Positions 36,906 through 47,447 of a DNA stretch of 64,000 bases are shown here, in pieces. The position numbers were made by a program, and so were the translations under genes. Below the pieces are notes generated by a model. It did not search any database. It was not told the origin of the DNA and saw nothing but the letters and a program-made list of their open reading frames with translations. The stretch covers positions 1-64,000 of the forward strand of contig JAANBB010000099.1 of NCBI GenBank assembly GCA_014621425.1. The letters run 5' to 3'. The stretch's first letter is position 1; each line of letters starts with the position of its first letter. Source of the DNA: Cylindrodendrum hubeiense (Eukaryota > Ascomycota > Sordariomycetes > Hypocreales > Nectriaceae).

Positions 36906-38438
36906 ATGCAGCTTCGTGGGCTCCTTTTCCTCGGCCTGCTCGCCAGCGCCGAGGGCTCGCGGGTCGTGCGTCGCCAGGACCATGACAACGCCCACGTCCG
37001 ACGCCAGGCCACTGCCAGCTCTGTCGACGATACCAGTGCCGTCGACACTGCCGTCGTATCTTCTGCCGATCCCGTCTCGAGCACCGTTGTCGAGGTCGTA
37101 ACCGCCACAAGCACCAGCGCAGTCGAAGTCATCACCAGCAGCTCTGTTGTTGAAGATCCCATCACGTCCTCCTCAGTCGTCGATGATACCACCACCAGCA
37201 GCAGCGCCGCTGCCGACGACACAACCGTCACCCGAACCGTCACTGTGACTGATGCCGACGCGGACACCATCACCAAGAAGACGACAGTCCAGAAGACATC
37301 CACGACCACGGTCCTCGTTACATCTACAGCCTTCAAGACCGAGACCGAAACCAGCACCGGAGCAACGGCCACCAGCACCGTCTATGAGACGTCGACTAAG
37401 TGGGCCAACAAGAGACGTGCCCTGGACCTCGCCCCTCGCACCGTCGACAATGAAGGATTTGTTATGGTCGATGCCCAGCCCACTGCTGTTCCCGAGCTTC
37501 CCAACGGAGACGAGTGGGAGCTTAAGGATCTCCTCCGACGCGGCCACATCATGAGACGCGACACAATCACAAACACAGTCACCGTGACCGTTGGCGGCTC
37601 AGATGGAAAGACAGTCACCAGTGTTGTCACCCAAACCGTGGTTTCTTCCACCAGCAGTGTCACCAAGATTACGAAGACAGTGACTGAGACCGAGGCGGTT
37701 GGAGCTAGCGTCACCATTACCACCACGAGTACCCTGACAGTGACTTCTACCATGGTCACAACCGGTGTCGTAGCAACTTCCACTGCTACCGAATCTAGCA
37801 GCTCCGACAGCTCAAGCGACAGCAGTAACAGCGGCAGCAGTAGCAGCAGCAGCGGTCTTTCTACCGGTGCCAAGGCCGGCATTGGTGCTGGTGCCGGTGT
37901 TGTGGCGCTCGCCGCTCTGGGTATCATTCTCTGGTGCTGCCTCAAGAAGCGCAACAAGCCTTCCAAGTCGGAGATTGACGACATGTTTGGCTCTTCCGAG
38001 GTGCCTGTTGGAGGCACTCGTCTCAACAGCGCTTCCCCTATGACCCAGGCCAACCATGGTGTTGAGTCTGGTCTCGCCCCCAACCGCGTCCCGACCAAGG
38101 CCTCCGAGGGATACCGCGGTACTGCCATCGGTGACGGCCGTACTGGCTACGCCAAGCCCAACACTTTCGGTGCTGCGTACAACGCCGTGAGCCCCGAGAC
38201 CACCTACTCGCGTACCGCCACTACCAGCCCTGGAGGAGAGGATCGTCTTCCTGAGCACCCCTCAGCCGTCGAGATGCACAGCCCCGCCAACACTGCTGAA
38301 CTTGGCACTGACAACATCGGCGCGGCCAAGTGGCACCAGGACAACGCCGCCGAGATTGACGGCAGCCAAGTAACGAGCCCCCGAGGATCGGAGCCCGCAG
38401 AGCATGTGTACGAGATGCCTGCCCAGCCGTACCGATAA
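36906..38438 (+). CDS. Mucin-like single-pass surface protein, possible cell-wall stress sensor
   Basis: Single-exon protein of 510 residues. The start at 36906 gives a clean signal peptide (MQLRGLLFLGLLASAEG); the frame is open upstream, but that part lacks protein-like features. Dibasic sites (VVRRQ, VRRQ) follow. Residues about 35-310 are Ser/Thr/Val-rich with TVTVT repeats, suited to heavy O-mannosylation. One transmembrane helix (about 322-345, GAGAGVVALAALGIILWCC) is followed by KKR and a cytoplasmic tail of about 165 residues with Pro/Ser/Thr. The layout matches yeast Mid2/Wtl1-type wall-integrity sensors, but no WSC or other Cys-rich head is present. Sensor function is inferred from layout alone. 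Confidence 0.75.
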   Translation: MQLRGLLFLGLLASAEGSRVVRRQDHDNAHVRRQATASSVDDTSAVDTAVVSSADPVSSTVVEVVTATSTSAVEVITSSSVVEDPITSSSVVDDTTTSSSAAADDTTVTRTVTVTDADADTITKKTTVQKTSTTTVLVTSTAFKTETETSTGATATSTVYETSTKWANKRRALDLAPRTVDNEGFVMVDAQPTAVPELPNGDEWELKDLLRRGHIMRRDTITNTVTVTVGGSDGKTVTSVVTQTVVSSTSSVTKITKTVTETEAVGASVTITTTSTLTVTSTMVTTGVVATSTATESSSSDSSSDSSNSGSSSSSSGLSTGAKAGIGAGAGVVALAALGIILWCCLKKRNKPSKSEIDDMFGSSEVPVGGTRLNSASPMTQANHGVESGLAPNRVPTKASEGYRGTAIGDGRTGYAKPNTFGAAYNAVSPETTYSRTATTSPGGEDRLPEHPSAVEMHSPANTAELGTDNIGAAKWHQDNAAEIDGSQVTSPRGSEPAEHVYEMPAQPYR

Positions 38439-39884
38439 ATCGATGATCCCAGTGTCGGGGAGCTACCCGATATTACGGACAGCGGACACTTACGACTGAA
38501 GAAACAAGAGGGTTGGAGTCCCCACGGGGTATATGCCGACAAGGAGCCCACGGGGAAGGGATAATAATGTCAGATACTGTACATACGATGTAAAATCTTT
38601 CCTTGTGTTATTGCATGGAGCTCCCACACAGCGGATGATGGGAGGGGGTTCTGCATCTCAAACTCACCTAGCCTCGCGCTAGTTTTCTTACTTACCTATC
38701 TATCTACTACCACCTACACTACATTACTACATTGCGATCTTGAAGGCAATTCTTTGGTTGATGCCTGGAATAGTTTGGGGCGAGAAGGGTTGAAAAGGGG
38801 AGCTTCGGATCGGTATAGTTTTTTTCTCTATGTTAATTGACTTGAAAGATATCCAATCTCGTTGCTGGTCTCCTAAGTGCTTGCTGATATGAATGGTTCG
38901 ATGGAGACGTATTTGCTTGGCATGGCCGCGTGTTGAGATAAGACAAGTGGTGTTGAGCCAAGACATGCAGCTTGGGTAGTAGTAGCACATTCAGCATAAG
39001 CCCCGCCCGATCTCTTTGCGTAGAGTCCACGGGGTATTTCAGGGTCGGATATTTGAAGTGCTGCCTCGTAGATTGTCGGCGAGTTATCAGAGTTAGATAT
39101 GAGAGACGCTGGTTTTAGGTCAGATACTAATTAGGTTGTTTCTTGCAGCGGGAGGGGCTGTCAGACGCTCGCTCGGTTTAGGTGGCGCTATGCGGGACAC
39201 GGGAGCGGGAATGCAAGCAAGCTGAGTCGGTGCATGCAGGTTTATCAATCACTCGCCGACTTCGCGAACCGACGGGGCGACTCTCGAGATAAACTCGTTG
39301 CACAGGATTAAACCGCACTGTACTAGGCTGGATCCTCCGGAATACCACCTTGGCACCGGCTCTGTCTCTAAATACGTACAAATAGATAGACCCAACACGA
39401 AGAATATGCCGCAGAGGCAAATTTCTACCACGCCCATGTGCACCCTCCCGCTCAGACAGCATCCTCTTGGCACCGCAATAGATTGTGCTCTAGCCTGGCG
39501 AGGTTCTATTGGCGTTAGTGCCCGGGGGATCTGACCACTTTTCCGCGCTGTTTATTCATCAGTTGTGGGAAACGAGCAATTACTAAAAAGAGGAGTCGGT
39601 ACTTGGTTGTAGTGAAACCACCCACCTCGTGCCCCCGACTAGTTTTTTTTCCCCGTCTCTTCCCATCCTCAGTTCATCGTCAGCGGTCGTGGCGCGGCCT
39701 TTTTCTCCTCTTACTTTCCATTCCTGACTACGACGGCTTTGGTTTCGTTTCCTTCGAAGTCCAAGTTCAAGTTGACAAAGAGTCGGAGAGTCATCGACGA
39801 AGGTGCTAGTTCTCGAGCTGCCCCAGCGATCCTCGACTTGTGAGAACCAAACTTCCTAGTTGCTTGGTCAGTCACACCTTCGCC
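38439..39884. other. Intergenic region between the mucin-like gene and MFS gene
   Basis: About 1.4 kb with no supported gene. The first part is probably 3' UTR. The middle is A/T-richer with many stops, and the end is C/T-rich leader. Confidence 0.4.
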
Positions 39885-41577
39885 ATGAAGTTGCACAACA
39901 AGTCCGAAGGCGAGTCCACGCCACCCGCTCAGAGCCACAGCCTCAGCGATGAGCCTCGCGATGAGCTTAGTCTTGAGACAGTTGAAGCAGAGAGGCAGCT
40001 CGTCCGCAAGCTGGACCTGCACATTATCCCGCTCATCATGGCATTGTACCTCTTCAGTTTTCTCGACCGGTGAGTCAGAGTTGCTTCACAATGGCCTGAT
40101 CTTGATGCTCACACAACGGCAGAGTGAACATTGGCAACGCACGCCTGTATGGGCTCGAGGAGGACCTCGGTCTCTCGTCGCAGCAGTTCCAGGTCTCCGT
40201 GTCCATCCTCTTCGTCACCTACCTGCTCTTTGAGGTGCCGTCCAACCTTGTCCTCAAACTCTTCACGCCGCGCCGTTGGATCGCCTTCATCGCCGCCGCC
40301 TGGGGCCTCATCGCAACCCTCACGGGGCTTGTCAACTCGTACGGTGCCCTGTTGGCCTGCCGCCTTCTGTTGGGCGCCGTCGAGGCGGGTCTCTTCCCAG
40401 GTCTGACCGTGTACCTGACCTTCTTCTACACGAAGCGCGAGTTGGCCCTGCGCGTGGGCTACCTATTCGTGAGCGCCGCGGTTGCTGGCGCGCTGGGTGG
40501 CCTGCTGGCGTACGGCATCGGCCACATGGACGGCTTGCATGGCAAGAGCGGGTGGCGCTGGATTATGCTAATCGAGGGCATCCCGAGTTTCGTGATTGGC
40601 GTCGTGACGTACTTTGCGCTGCCGAACGATGCGGAGACGGCGTATTTCCTCAACGATAGCGAAAGGGCTCTGATGCGTACACGGCATGCGCGCGAGTACG
40701 GTAACACAGCGTCGAGTCGCGAGTTTAGCAAGGCTGATATGATGCTGGCATTCAAGGACTGGAAAGTCTGGGCGTTTTGCGTTGCACAATTTGGTGTTGA
40801 TACCATGCTTTACGGTAAGTTACCTTTGCCCTCATTCAACGGGATCTGGCATGACTGACAACTCAGGCTTCTCAACCTTCCTCCCCACCATCATTAACGA
40901 CCTTGGTGAGTGGACCACTGCTGAGGTCCAGCTCCTTACTGTGCCGTGCTACTTCCTGGGCGCCGCGGCATACATGACGACGGCCTACCTGTCGGACCGG
41001 ATGCAGCGCCGAGGTATGTTCTGTGTTATCTTCGGTGCGATTAGTGTTATCGGCTACGCCATTCTGCTGGCCGACGTGCCCTCGGGCGTGCACTACTTTG
41101 GGTGCTTCCTTGTCGCGGGCGGATTGTATGTTGTCGTTGGTCTGCCTCTGGCCTGGGTGAGTTGATGACATTTGTATGCATGGGTTGAAATATTACTGAC
41201 TTGTTGTAGTTGCCGACGAACTCGCCCCGCTATGGAAAGCGGACTACGGGAACGGGCATGCAGCTAACCTGGGGCAACGCTGCAGGCATCATGTCTGCCT
41301 TTATCTAGTAGATATCTCCCCTACCCTTGACCCAATAGAAGCGACACTAACATCAAACAGCCCCGCTGAGGATAAGCCTCGATACACCCGCGGACACGCC
41401 GTGACGCTCAGCATGGTCGGCCTGGGTACGGTCATTTATGCGTACCTGTGGTTCTGGTACCGTCGGGAGAACCAGCTACGCGCTGAGGGCGAGATGAAGG
41501 AGAAGCACCGCGGAATGATGGATGAGGAGTTGATGGAGCTGGGAGATGAAAGCCCACACTATCGGTATACCATTTAG
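39885..41577 (+). CDS. MFS transporter, anion:cation symporter (Dal5/Tna1-like)
   Basis: Exons 39885-40069, 40123-40814, 40867-41156, 41210-41307 and 41361-41577 give 493 residues. The soluble N-terminus (about 1-45) leads into FSFLDRVNIGNARLYGLEEDLGLS, the hallmark of the fungal ACS branch (allantoate, nicotinate and related permeases). Twelve hydrophobic helices can be traced, with a central loop at about 230-270 and a hydrophilic C-terminus. It probably brings an organic anion into the cell with protons; the substrate cannot be assigned. The last intron begins GTAGAT after a split Tyr codon, a weaker donor that could be missed. The ATG at 39885 is chosen because the upstream frame has no ATG and no protein-like sequence. 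No catabolic gene lies beside it to suggest the ligand. Confidence 0.9.
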
Positions 41578-43474
41578 ATGGTAGGAGGGCGCGGTGAGTT
41601 GCATCGGCTATTGTGAAGAGCGAGGGTGTGGGGGACAAGCGTTACAGGTGAGTGAGTGGGTAAGAGAGGAAGAGGCAGCGTTGGAGATGGGAGACTCAAG
41701 GGTAGCGATTTTGCACAGGCTTGTATACAGCGTCACCTCAAACGGAGGCTTCGGCTTCCGTTAGGGGATTTATAGCATCAATAACAGACCACGCAGGAGC
41801 CATGCTGGAGTTGGGCATGGACTAAATCTAGAAAGGTGCGGTGTTGAGCGGGATGGTTCTCATCCTCCAACACGAGCAGCTACGGATTCAGGTATGCCGC
41901 GGAACCCGATTGAAGAATGGTAGACACACAGCCTCAACGCCTGGGCCCAAAGATGACGACAACAGAAAAGGCGGAGCAAGCCACCCAACGGTCGCTTGCG
42001 TCGCCTCATCACCGGTGGCCCCCCTCCGCACCACCGCTAACCCGCCGGACCGTGACACTTTGAGACGGCGCCGGAGCGCGGCACAGCTATCGGAGGTGGG
42101 GGGCGGCACTCGCGGCATTCGCGGCAGTGGCGGATCGGGATGGCCGGCAGCATGTGGTGATTGTACGACACGGGCGGCCTCGTAGCGTAGCGTAGCGACA
42201 GGACATGTCGGCTTGGTCGTCTCGTGTCGCCGTGGAGGGTCGGATCTCGCAGTGCTGTCTACGACCAACATCTGTGCAAGTGGAGTTGTACTTGTATAAA
42301 TCAGGATACGATGAGGCGTTGCCAGCATCCTGGGCCTAGCGTGTGGAGTTGTGCCGGGCCAGTTGACCAGACCCGTTGACCAGACCCCGTTGACCATACC
42401 CCGTTGACCATACCCAGGGATTTGCGTACGTCAGCCTCAGTGCGTCGTCACTCGTCCACTGGCCCAGCCATGGCTGTTCGGATCTGTCGCCTGTGCATAT
42501 ACGAACAATTCGGCATTGGGCGGCAGCACCGCAGCCGACACCACCAATAATCGGGTTTCCCACTGGGAGCACGCTGGTTGTTGAGTCAATGTTGTTATGC
42601 TGGTCGCGGCCAGAGGAGGACGAGGATTCCGAACAACATGGCATGTTTGTGGGCTCCACAAGGCAAGCCATCATCTCATCTCGTCTCCTATTTCCATTAC
42701 AAACCTGTGACGGGGTTCGCCTCAAGACAAGAAAACACTGCCATCTTGGCCTGAATCCATCGTTTCAACTTCATCCATTGCCAAGCACAAGAGTCGCAGG
42801 AGTCACGACCAGAACCAGGACGTCCCCTACCCGTCCTGCCGGCGCCCGTCCCCTTGTCTGAGACACCCTCCGTATACCGCCAACCGCACGTGGATAGCGT
42901 GTCTCTCCCACTGGCACTCGATCCACACCTTCATCCCAGCTGCTTGCCAGTCCTGCCCAGTCCTGCCCAGTCCTTTCAAGGTCTTGCCTGGCCAGATCGC
43001 CACGGGAAGCCTGACCCGTCCCCCCCCTATTACTCGGCCAGGCCAAACCCCCAGATTCGGAGGTCCCTGCAGGCGCGTGCTCAGGACGGAGCCTACGCGT
43101 AACCCCGTAGCTTTAGTGGGCACCGGCATTTAAAGAAAACCAAGCCACTCACCTCACGCCCTCTGCTGAGCCGGGGTGTCTGTTGTCTCTCGTCGAAGGA
43201 ATCATCGTCTCCTGTTGTCAAACTTCTCTCCGCTTTCTTCACATCGTTCGCTTTCTTCCCCTGCAAAGTCCTTCAAAGTCCTTTGACTTGGTCCATTCGC
43301 TTTTCCTTCTTCCTCTCGAGCTTCCCCCTTCTCCTCGTACCAGATTTCCATCAACGAAGCATCCACGTCATACTCGTCCTCCACAACCACATACTTGACG
43401 ACCGATCCACATCTGCACCCTACCGACGTCCCTTACATACAAACATCTTCAGCCATCCTTCGAAAACCGACATC
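41578..43474. other. Intergenic region between MFS gene and GPI-type gene
   Basis: About 1.9 kb with no supported gene. It holds the 14-bp tandem repeat listed separately and, near the end, a C/T-rich leader. Confidence 0.45.
42362..42416. repeat. Tandem repeat of ~14 bp (gttgaccagaccc)
   Basis: Four direct copies of gttgaccagacccc, with two copies changed to gttgaccatacccc. The array sits in intergenic DNA and no protein frame uses it. Confidence 0.85.
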
Positions 43475-43873
43475 ATGCGCGTCCAGCTCGTCCTACCCTT
43501 GGCTCTGCTCCTTAGCGGCGTTGTAGCCAAGACGACCGCGGACACAGCCAGCACCGCAGTTTCAGACGCCTCGGCCACCGGCGACAAGACCACCGCTACG
43601 GCCGAGGTCACAAACACGGGAGACGAGAGCGGCACGGCAACAGGCACCGCCGATGACAGCACCAACACCGACACTGTCACCGGTTCCAAGAGCACCAAGA
43701 CCAAGTCCTCAAAGACGACGACGACGGCGAAAGATACAGACACCTGGGTGGCCTCGGTCCAGGCGACGGTGGCTCCTGACCTGAATGGCGGAGCCACCTC
43801 GCTCAAGGACCCGGGTTTCGTTGTCCTCGGCCTCGCATTTGGCCTGATGATGGCGGGCACGGCATTCCTGTGA
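43475..43873 (+). CDS. Small Ser/Thr-rich GPI-anchored-type cell-wall protein
   Basis: Single-exon protein of 132 residues. The signal peptide is MRVQLVLPLALLLSGVVA. The middle (about 20-90) is almost only Thr, Ala, Ser, Asp, Gly and Lys, suited to O-glycosylation. The C-terminus has a small-residue region (DLNGGATS, a possible omega site), a short spacer and a terminal hydrophobic stretch (GFVVLGLAFGLMMAGTAFL) with no charged tail. This is the usual signal for GPI anchoring at the plasma membrane and transfer to the wall. I do not recognise a named family. The start at 43475 is chosen over the longer upstream frame because it gives the signal peptide at the N-terminus. Confidence 0.75.
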   Translation: MRVQLVLPLALLLSGVVAKTTADTASTAVSDASATGDKTTATAEVTNTGDESGTATGTADDSTNTDTVTGSKSTKTKSSKTTTTAKDTDTWVASVQATVAPDLNGGATSLKDPGFVVLGLAFGLMMAGTAFL

Positions 43874-44542
43874 GGGCGGGACTCGGATTCGACCGAAACA
43901 TACACAAATCACTTGCATCGGCCATTATTGTGGAGGGGTGGTTTCTACTTCAGGGTGTTTGGAGTTCTGAGCAATCGGCAATTTTTTTGCTTCTCCTTTG
44001 GGGCTAAGGCGGCCTTGGTGCCAGGGGACTGACTGGGGGACGGAATGGACGGTAATAAGACAAGGCCAGTGTGGCGCTGAGACATTTCATTTGTGACCCA
44101 AGCGGGCTGGCAGAAAAAAAGAATGAGCCCCCCGCCGGAGGAGATGAGCACGCACACTAGGGACAATAATAGTGTTTTGTTTTATTTTTTTGTACAGGTT
44201 GTACAAAGGTTGAAAATAGAAACGAACCAACACCTGTCACAAACCAAAGATGGCCCAAGTGTCTGAGCTGTCGGCGGAACCTGAAAAGGTCCGACCGGCG
44301 ATGCGGCCCCACTCTCGGAGCTTGCGCGGGGCAGCATTTTGTGACAGGAGAGGTGGAGTTGCCGGTTTGGGTACAAAGAGGAGGAGATTGTCGTCATCAC
44401 GATAGCTACGTCTCTTCCCGCTGAAGGGTATTTCTCAATTCTTGACTCTCAATTCTTGACTCTTGACCCCAATTCCCAATTCTCCAGTTTCAACCATTCA
44501 ATCCGAACAAGAACGTGACGCAGACAAGATAATTCAGTCGCA
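43874..44542. other. Intergenic region
   Basis: About 0.67 kb between two same-strand genes. It contains a T-rich tract near 44160-44195 and short duplicated text near the end (caattcttgactct twice, about 44433-44465). No gene is seen. Confidence 0.4.
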
Positions 44543-44985
44543 ATGGCCCCAATCACACACATCGTCATGTTCAAGTTCAAGGCTGAGGTGTCGACCACCG
44601 AAGTCAAGACGGTATGGGCCATCTCTCTCCCCGCAGCATCATGCCCCCCCATCTCCTTCTGCACTATAACCCGTCGGCGCAGCAGTGCTCTAACAAGATG
44701 CCCGGCTCATCCCTCTAGATTAACGAAAGCATGCTCGCCTTAAAGGACCACTGCCTCCACCCGGAGACGGGCAAGCCGTACATCCTGTCGTCCAAGGGTG
44801 GCAGGGACAACAGCATCGAGGGCCTGCAGGACGGCATCACGCACGCCTTTGTCGTCGAGTTTGTGAGCGACGAGGACCGCGAGTACTACGTCACCAAAGA
44901 CCCGGCGCATCGCGAGTTTGTCCAGCGCCTGATGCCCCTCGTGGAGAAGGGGCAGGTGGTCGACTTTACGCCGGGGACGTTCTAG
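44543..44985 (+). CDS. Stress-responsive A/B-barrel (Dabb) domain protein
   Basis: Two exons, 44543-44611 and 44719-44985, give 111 residues. The protein begins ITHIVMFKFKAEVS and ends in the strand VEFVSDEDREYYVTKDPAHREFVQRL with VVDFTPGTF. This is the Dabb ferredoxin-like fold (opening HIVMFKFK strand, DG.THAFVVEF strand, HP/AH.EF helix). Members are small dimeric proteins, some of unknown function and some acting as cyclases in natural-product pathways. No biosynthetic enzyme lies nearby, so a housekeeping or stress role is more likely. The 107-bp intron carries a C/T-rich 3' end. The last codons and stop are immediately duplicated downstream (see repeat). Confidence 0.85.
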
Positions 44986-45014
44986 ATGGACGTTCTAGAT
45001 GAACGTTCTAGATG
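44973..45014. repeat. Tandem 14-bp repeat overlapping the Dabb stop codon
   Basis: Three copies of a 14-bp unit, (g)acgttctagatg(g/a), begin at the last Thr-Phe-stop codons of the Dabb gene and run into the 3' flank. A slipped-strand duplication of the gene end would give this pattern. Coding sequence is not altered, since the first stop is kept. Confidence 0.8.
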
Positions 45015-46186
45015 GATGCTGTCTAAGCGAGCAACGAGAGTTTGTAGAAGAAATGCCAACTTCGTTGCAGCAAATTGCTGCCCCGTCAGCTGGCCAACCA
45101 GACTTTATGGAATACATGTTTTCGCGTCGTCTCTCTCCCGCGTTCTGAGATGATCATCGACAAAGCAAAGCATAAAAGACGCCTAGGGTCCAATCACAGC
45201 GCCCACAGGCGACGTCATCACACCCACCCCGCCATGTGCCCAATCAAGCAACCCACCAGCAACCCAGCCGGGGCAGCCCACCATCATCAACCAGGCAAAC
45301 CAGCAAACCAGCAAACCCCACTCCGTGCCCGCGTCCCTGGAGCGATCGAGCCCAGCATAAGAGCATGGCGGGCGGCACAACGCCTGACAGCCAGACAGCG
45401 CATGAGACTCTCCCTGGGCAGCCCTTACATTGCCGGGCATTGTCCAGAACCAGCCGGCGCCCCAGTGGCTGTCCGCGGCTTCACAGTGGTCCGACCGGAC
45501 GGGCTGGAAGCCAGCCACCACCCATCCCCAGTTATCGTCCCACGCAGAGGCCCTGGACTAGATTCCCGCCTGGCGTTTAGGCTTCACCAGGCCTGTCCGC
45601 GCGCTGTCCACTCGCCGCCCACTCGCTGTAGCTCGCTGGGCTGCGCTAGAGCTCCAGGTATGGAGGGCGCTGGAGGTGCTGCAGCTGACCCGCGTGGGGA
45701 CCCGACACAGTGGAGCTATGGCGGCCGATAACTGGGCAATGTGCGCTGGGCAGAGTGCGCATGGATGCGTGAGGCCCAGTGCCTTGCATCCCGTCCGGCT
45801 TTCCTGGCCCTCCTGGCCTTCCTCGCATCGCGGCATCAGCACCAGCAGCCGAAATCTTAATCCACTACATCATTTCTTGCCATCCCAATCCCGCTTCCGT
45901 CCATCTTCTCTTCCTCGCATACTGCGTCTCCATCGGCCCCTTTATCCTACCACCTATTGCGCATTATTGCGCCAGATACTGCCCGATTCTTCCACCACAC
46001 AGACATCACCGCGCTACCTCATTGCCCCCACCACTTCGTCATTCCGCATCCGTCTCGCCGTCGCAACACAAAAAGACACCACCCGAACCTCGTACAGATC
46101 TTGCCAGCCAAAACTCGCCAGACATATCCCGCCAGATCTCCTCCCATTGCTCGGCCCTCCATCGCTTCCCCCCAAGACACTTCGTC
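44986..46186. other. Intergenic region
   Basis: About 1.2 kb. Long open frames here on both strands are chance readings of GC-rich DNA. From about 45840 the sequence is C/T-rich, as expected for the leader of the next gene. Confidence 0.45.
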
Positions 46187-47447
46187 ATGGCGCAGGCGTC
46201 GCATCCGACCTTCATTAACCTCCCGCCTCCGAGCTCTAGACCAGACACTCCGTCTGAGGTGCCGTGCGTCCCATCTTCTCTGTCTCCCCTGTCCCCCCCC
46301 TCGCCACAGCATAGCCATGCCTCTCGTCAAAGGCTATAAGCTCACAGCGTCTTGCGAATTACAGCGGAACTCCTACCAGCACCACCACTTCTCTCTCCGC
46401 CCTCTCCACCACTGCCATCAAGGACGGCCATCCGCGGCCACTTCCCTCCGGGGTCCTTCAGCCGCGGCCACCAGCATAACCCCTCCACCACCAGCCTCGA
46501 GGCTGAGCGCGCCGATCGCATATCCCGCCTCGCCGGCCTCGAACGTGTCTCGACTCTCCGCGCACCACCTCCGGGCTCCGCGCCCGGTGGCGCCTCGTCC
46601 ATCTCTCCCCAGACAACCCCGACCTCAACGACGGGCTTCCCGACCAATTTCCCGCCCAACTTCCCCGCGACCCAGCACTTGACGCCCGCCTACTTCGACA
46701 GCAATGGCCAGCCAGTTGCTGTCACAAAGATGAGCACTGTTGGTACTGCGAGCGCGACCGAGAGCCACATTGATGAGGGTGACGATGGGCGCACTACTGG
46801 CCGGCGAGCGCGACGAGGACATGCTGAGCACCGGTACCAATTATCGTGAGGCTGATTCGGTCGCTAGCATGGGCGGGTATGCTGATGATCGCATGGATGA
46901 AGATCTCGACGGCCTGGCCACCCGCTCCATGGGAGGCTACGACGATCGCATGAGCGACGACGGCTCTGCCTCCCTGGTCGGCTTCGGCGAGGGTGCCGGC
47001 AGCACCGTCTCCGGTCCCATCTACCACCGCCGGCCCGCGCCCGGATCCGCCACCGCGCAGCATATCTGGGGTCTTGAACGCACAAATTCGGGGCTGAGCG
47101 ATGCGCGCCGCGAACGCGATATCCAGATGGGCGGTGATATGCCTGTGAGTGCCTCTGCCATGCAGGAGCGCCGAGATGCGCGCATGGTAGACGGAGTAGC
47201 AGCCGATCCGCATTATCAGGGACATCCATACGAACACGACTCATTCGTTGACACCACCTTCCGCGGGCCTGTGTCGGCGACGCAGTCACAATCCCTGCCC
47301 GGCGGGCCCCAAGATACGGCCGAGCGTATTATACAAAGACTAGACCGTGGTGAGACGAGAGCAGAATCTGCTGGTCTAGTAGGACCTGGAAGGAGTGGTG
47401 AACCGCTGGGCAAATTCTACTTTGAAGGCGAAAGACGAGACAACTAA
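46187..47447 (+). CDS. Conserved-looking hypothetical gene broken by two +1 frameshifts
   Basis: Exon 1 (46187-46258) encodes a 24-residue start, MAQASHPTFINLPPPSSRPD. An intron to 46347 leads into exon 2, which reads in three successive frames. The first runs to the GGGG at 46450-46453, the second to the GGG at 46787-46789, and the third to the stop at 47445-47447. Each switch is +1 and falls on a G run, and the peptide on both sides looks continuous and coding: PRPLPSG before and FSRGHQHNPS after the first, DEGDDG before and LLAGERDEDM after the second. The protein is Ser/Pro-rich with a helical block SLEAERADRISRLAGLERV and Gly/Asp/Arg-rich repeats (SMGGYDDRM). I do not recognise a domain. 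It is either a recent pseudogene or an intact gene with two extra G calls. Confidence 0.65.

Noticed and set aside
37382..38128. Hydrophobic-looking minus-strand frame inside the mucin-like gene
   Set aside because: Antisense of Thr/Ser/Val-rich codons; the sense strand has a complete signal peptide and transmembrane helix.
43283..43474. Extension of the small GPI-type protein upstream of 43475
   Set aside because: It would bury the signal peptide. The sequence is a pyrimidine-rich leader.
45075..45731. 218-codon plus-strand open frame
   Set aside because: His/Pro/Arg/Gly-rich composition of chance frames in GC-rich DNA, with comparable frames on both strands and no domain.
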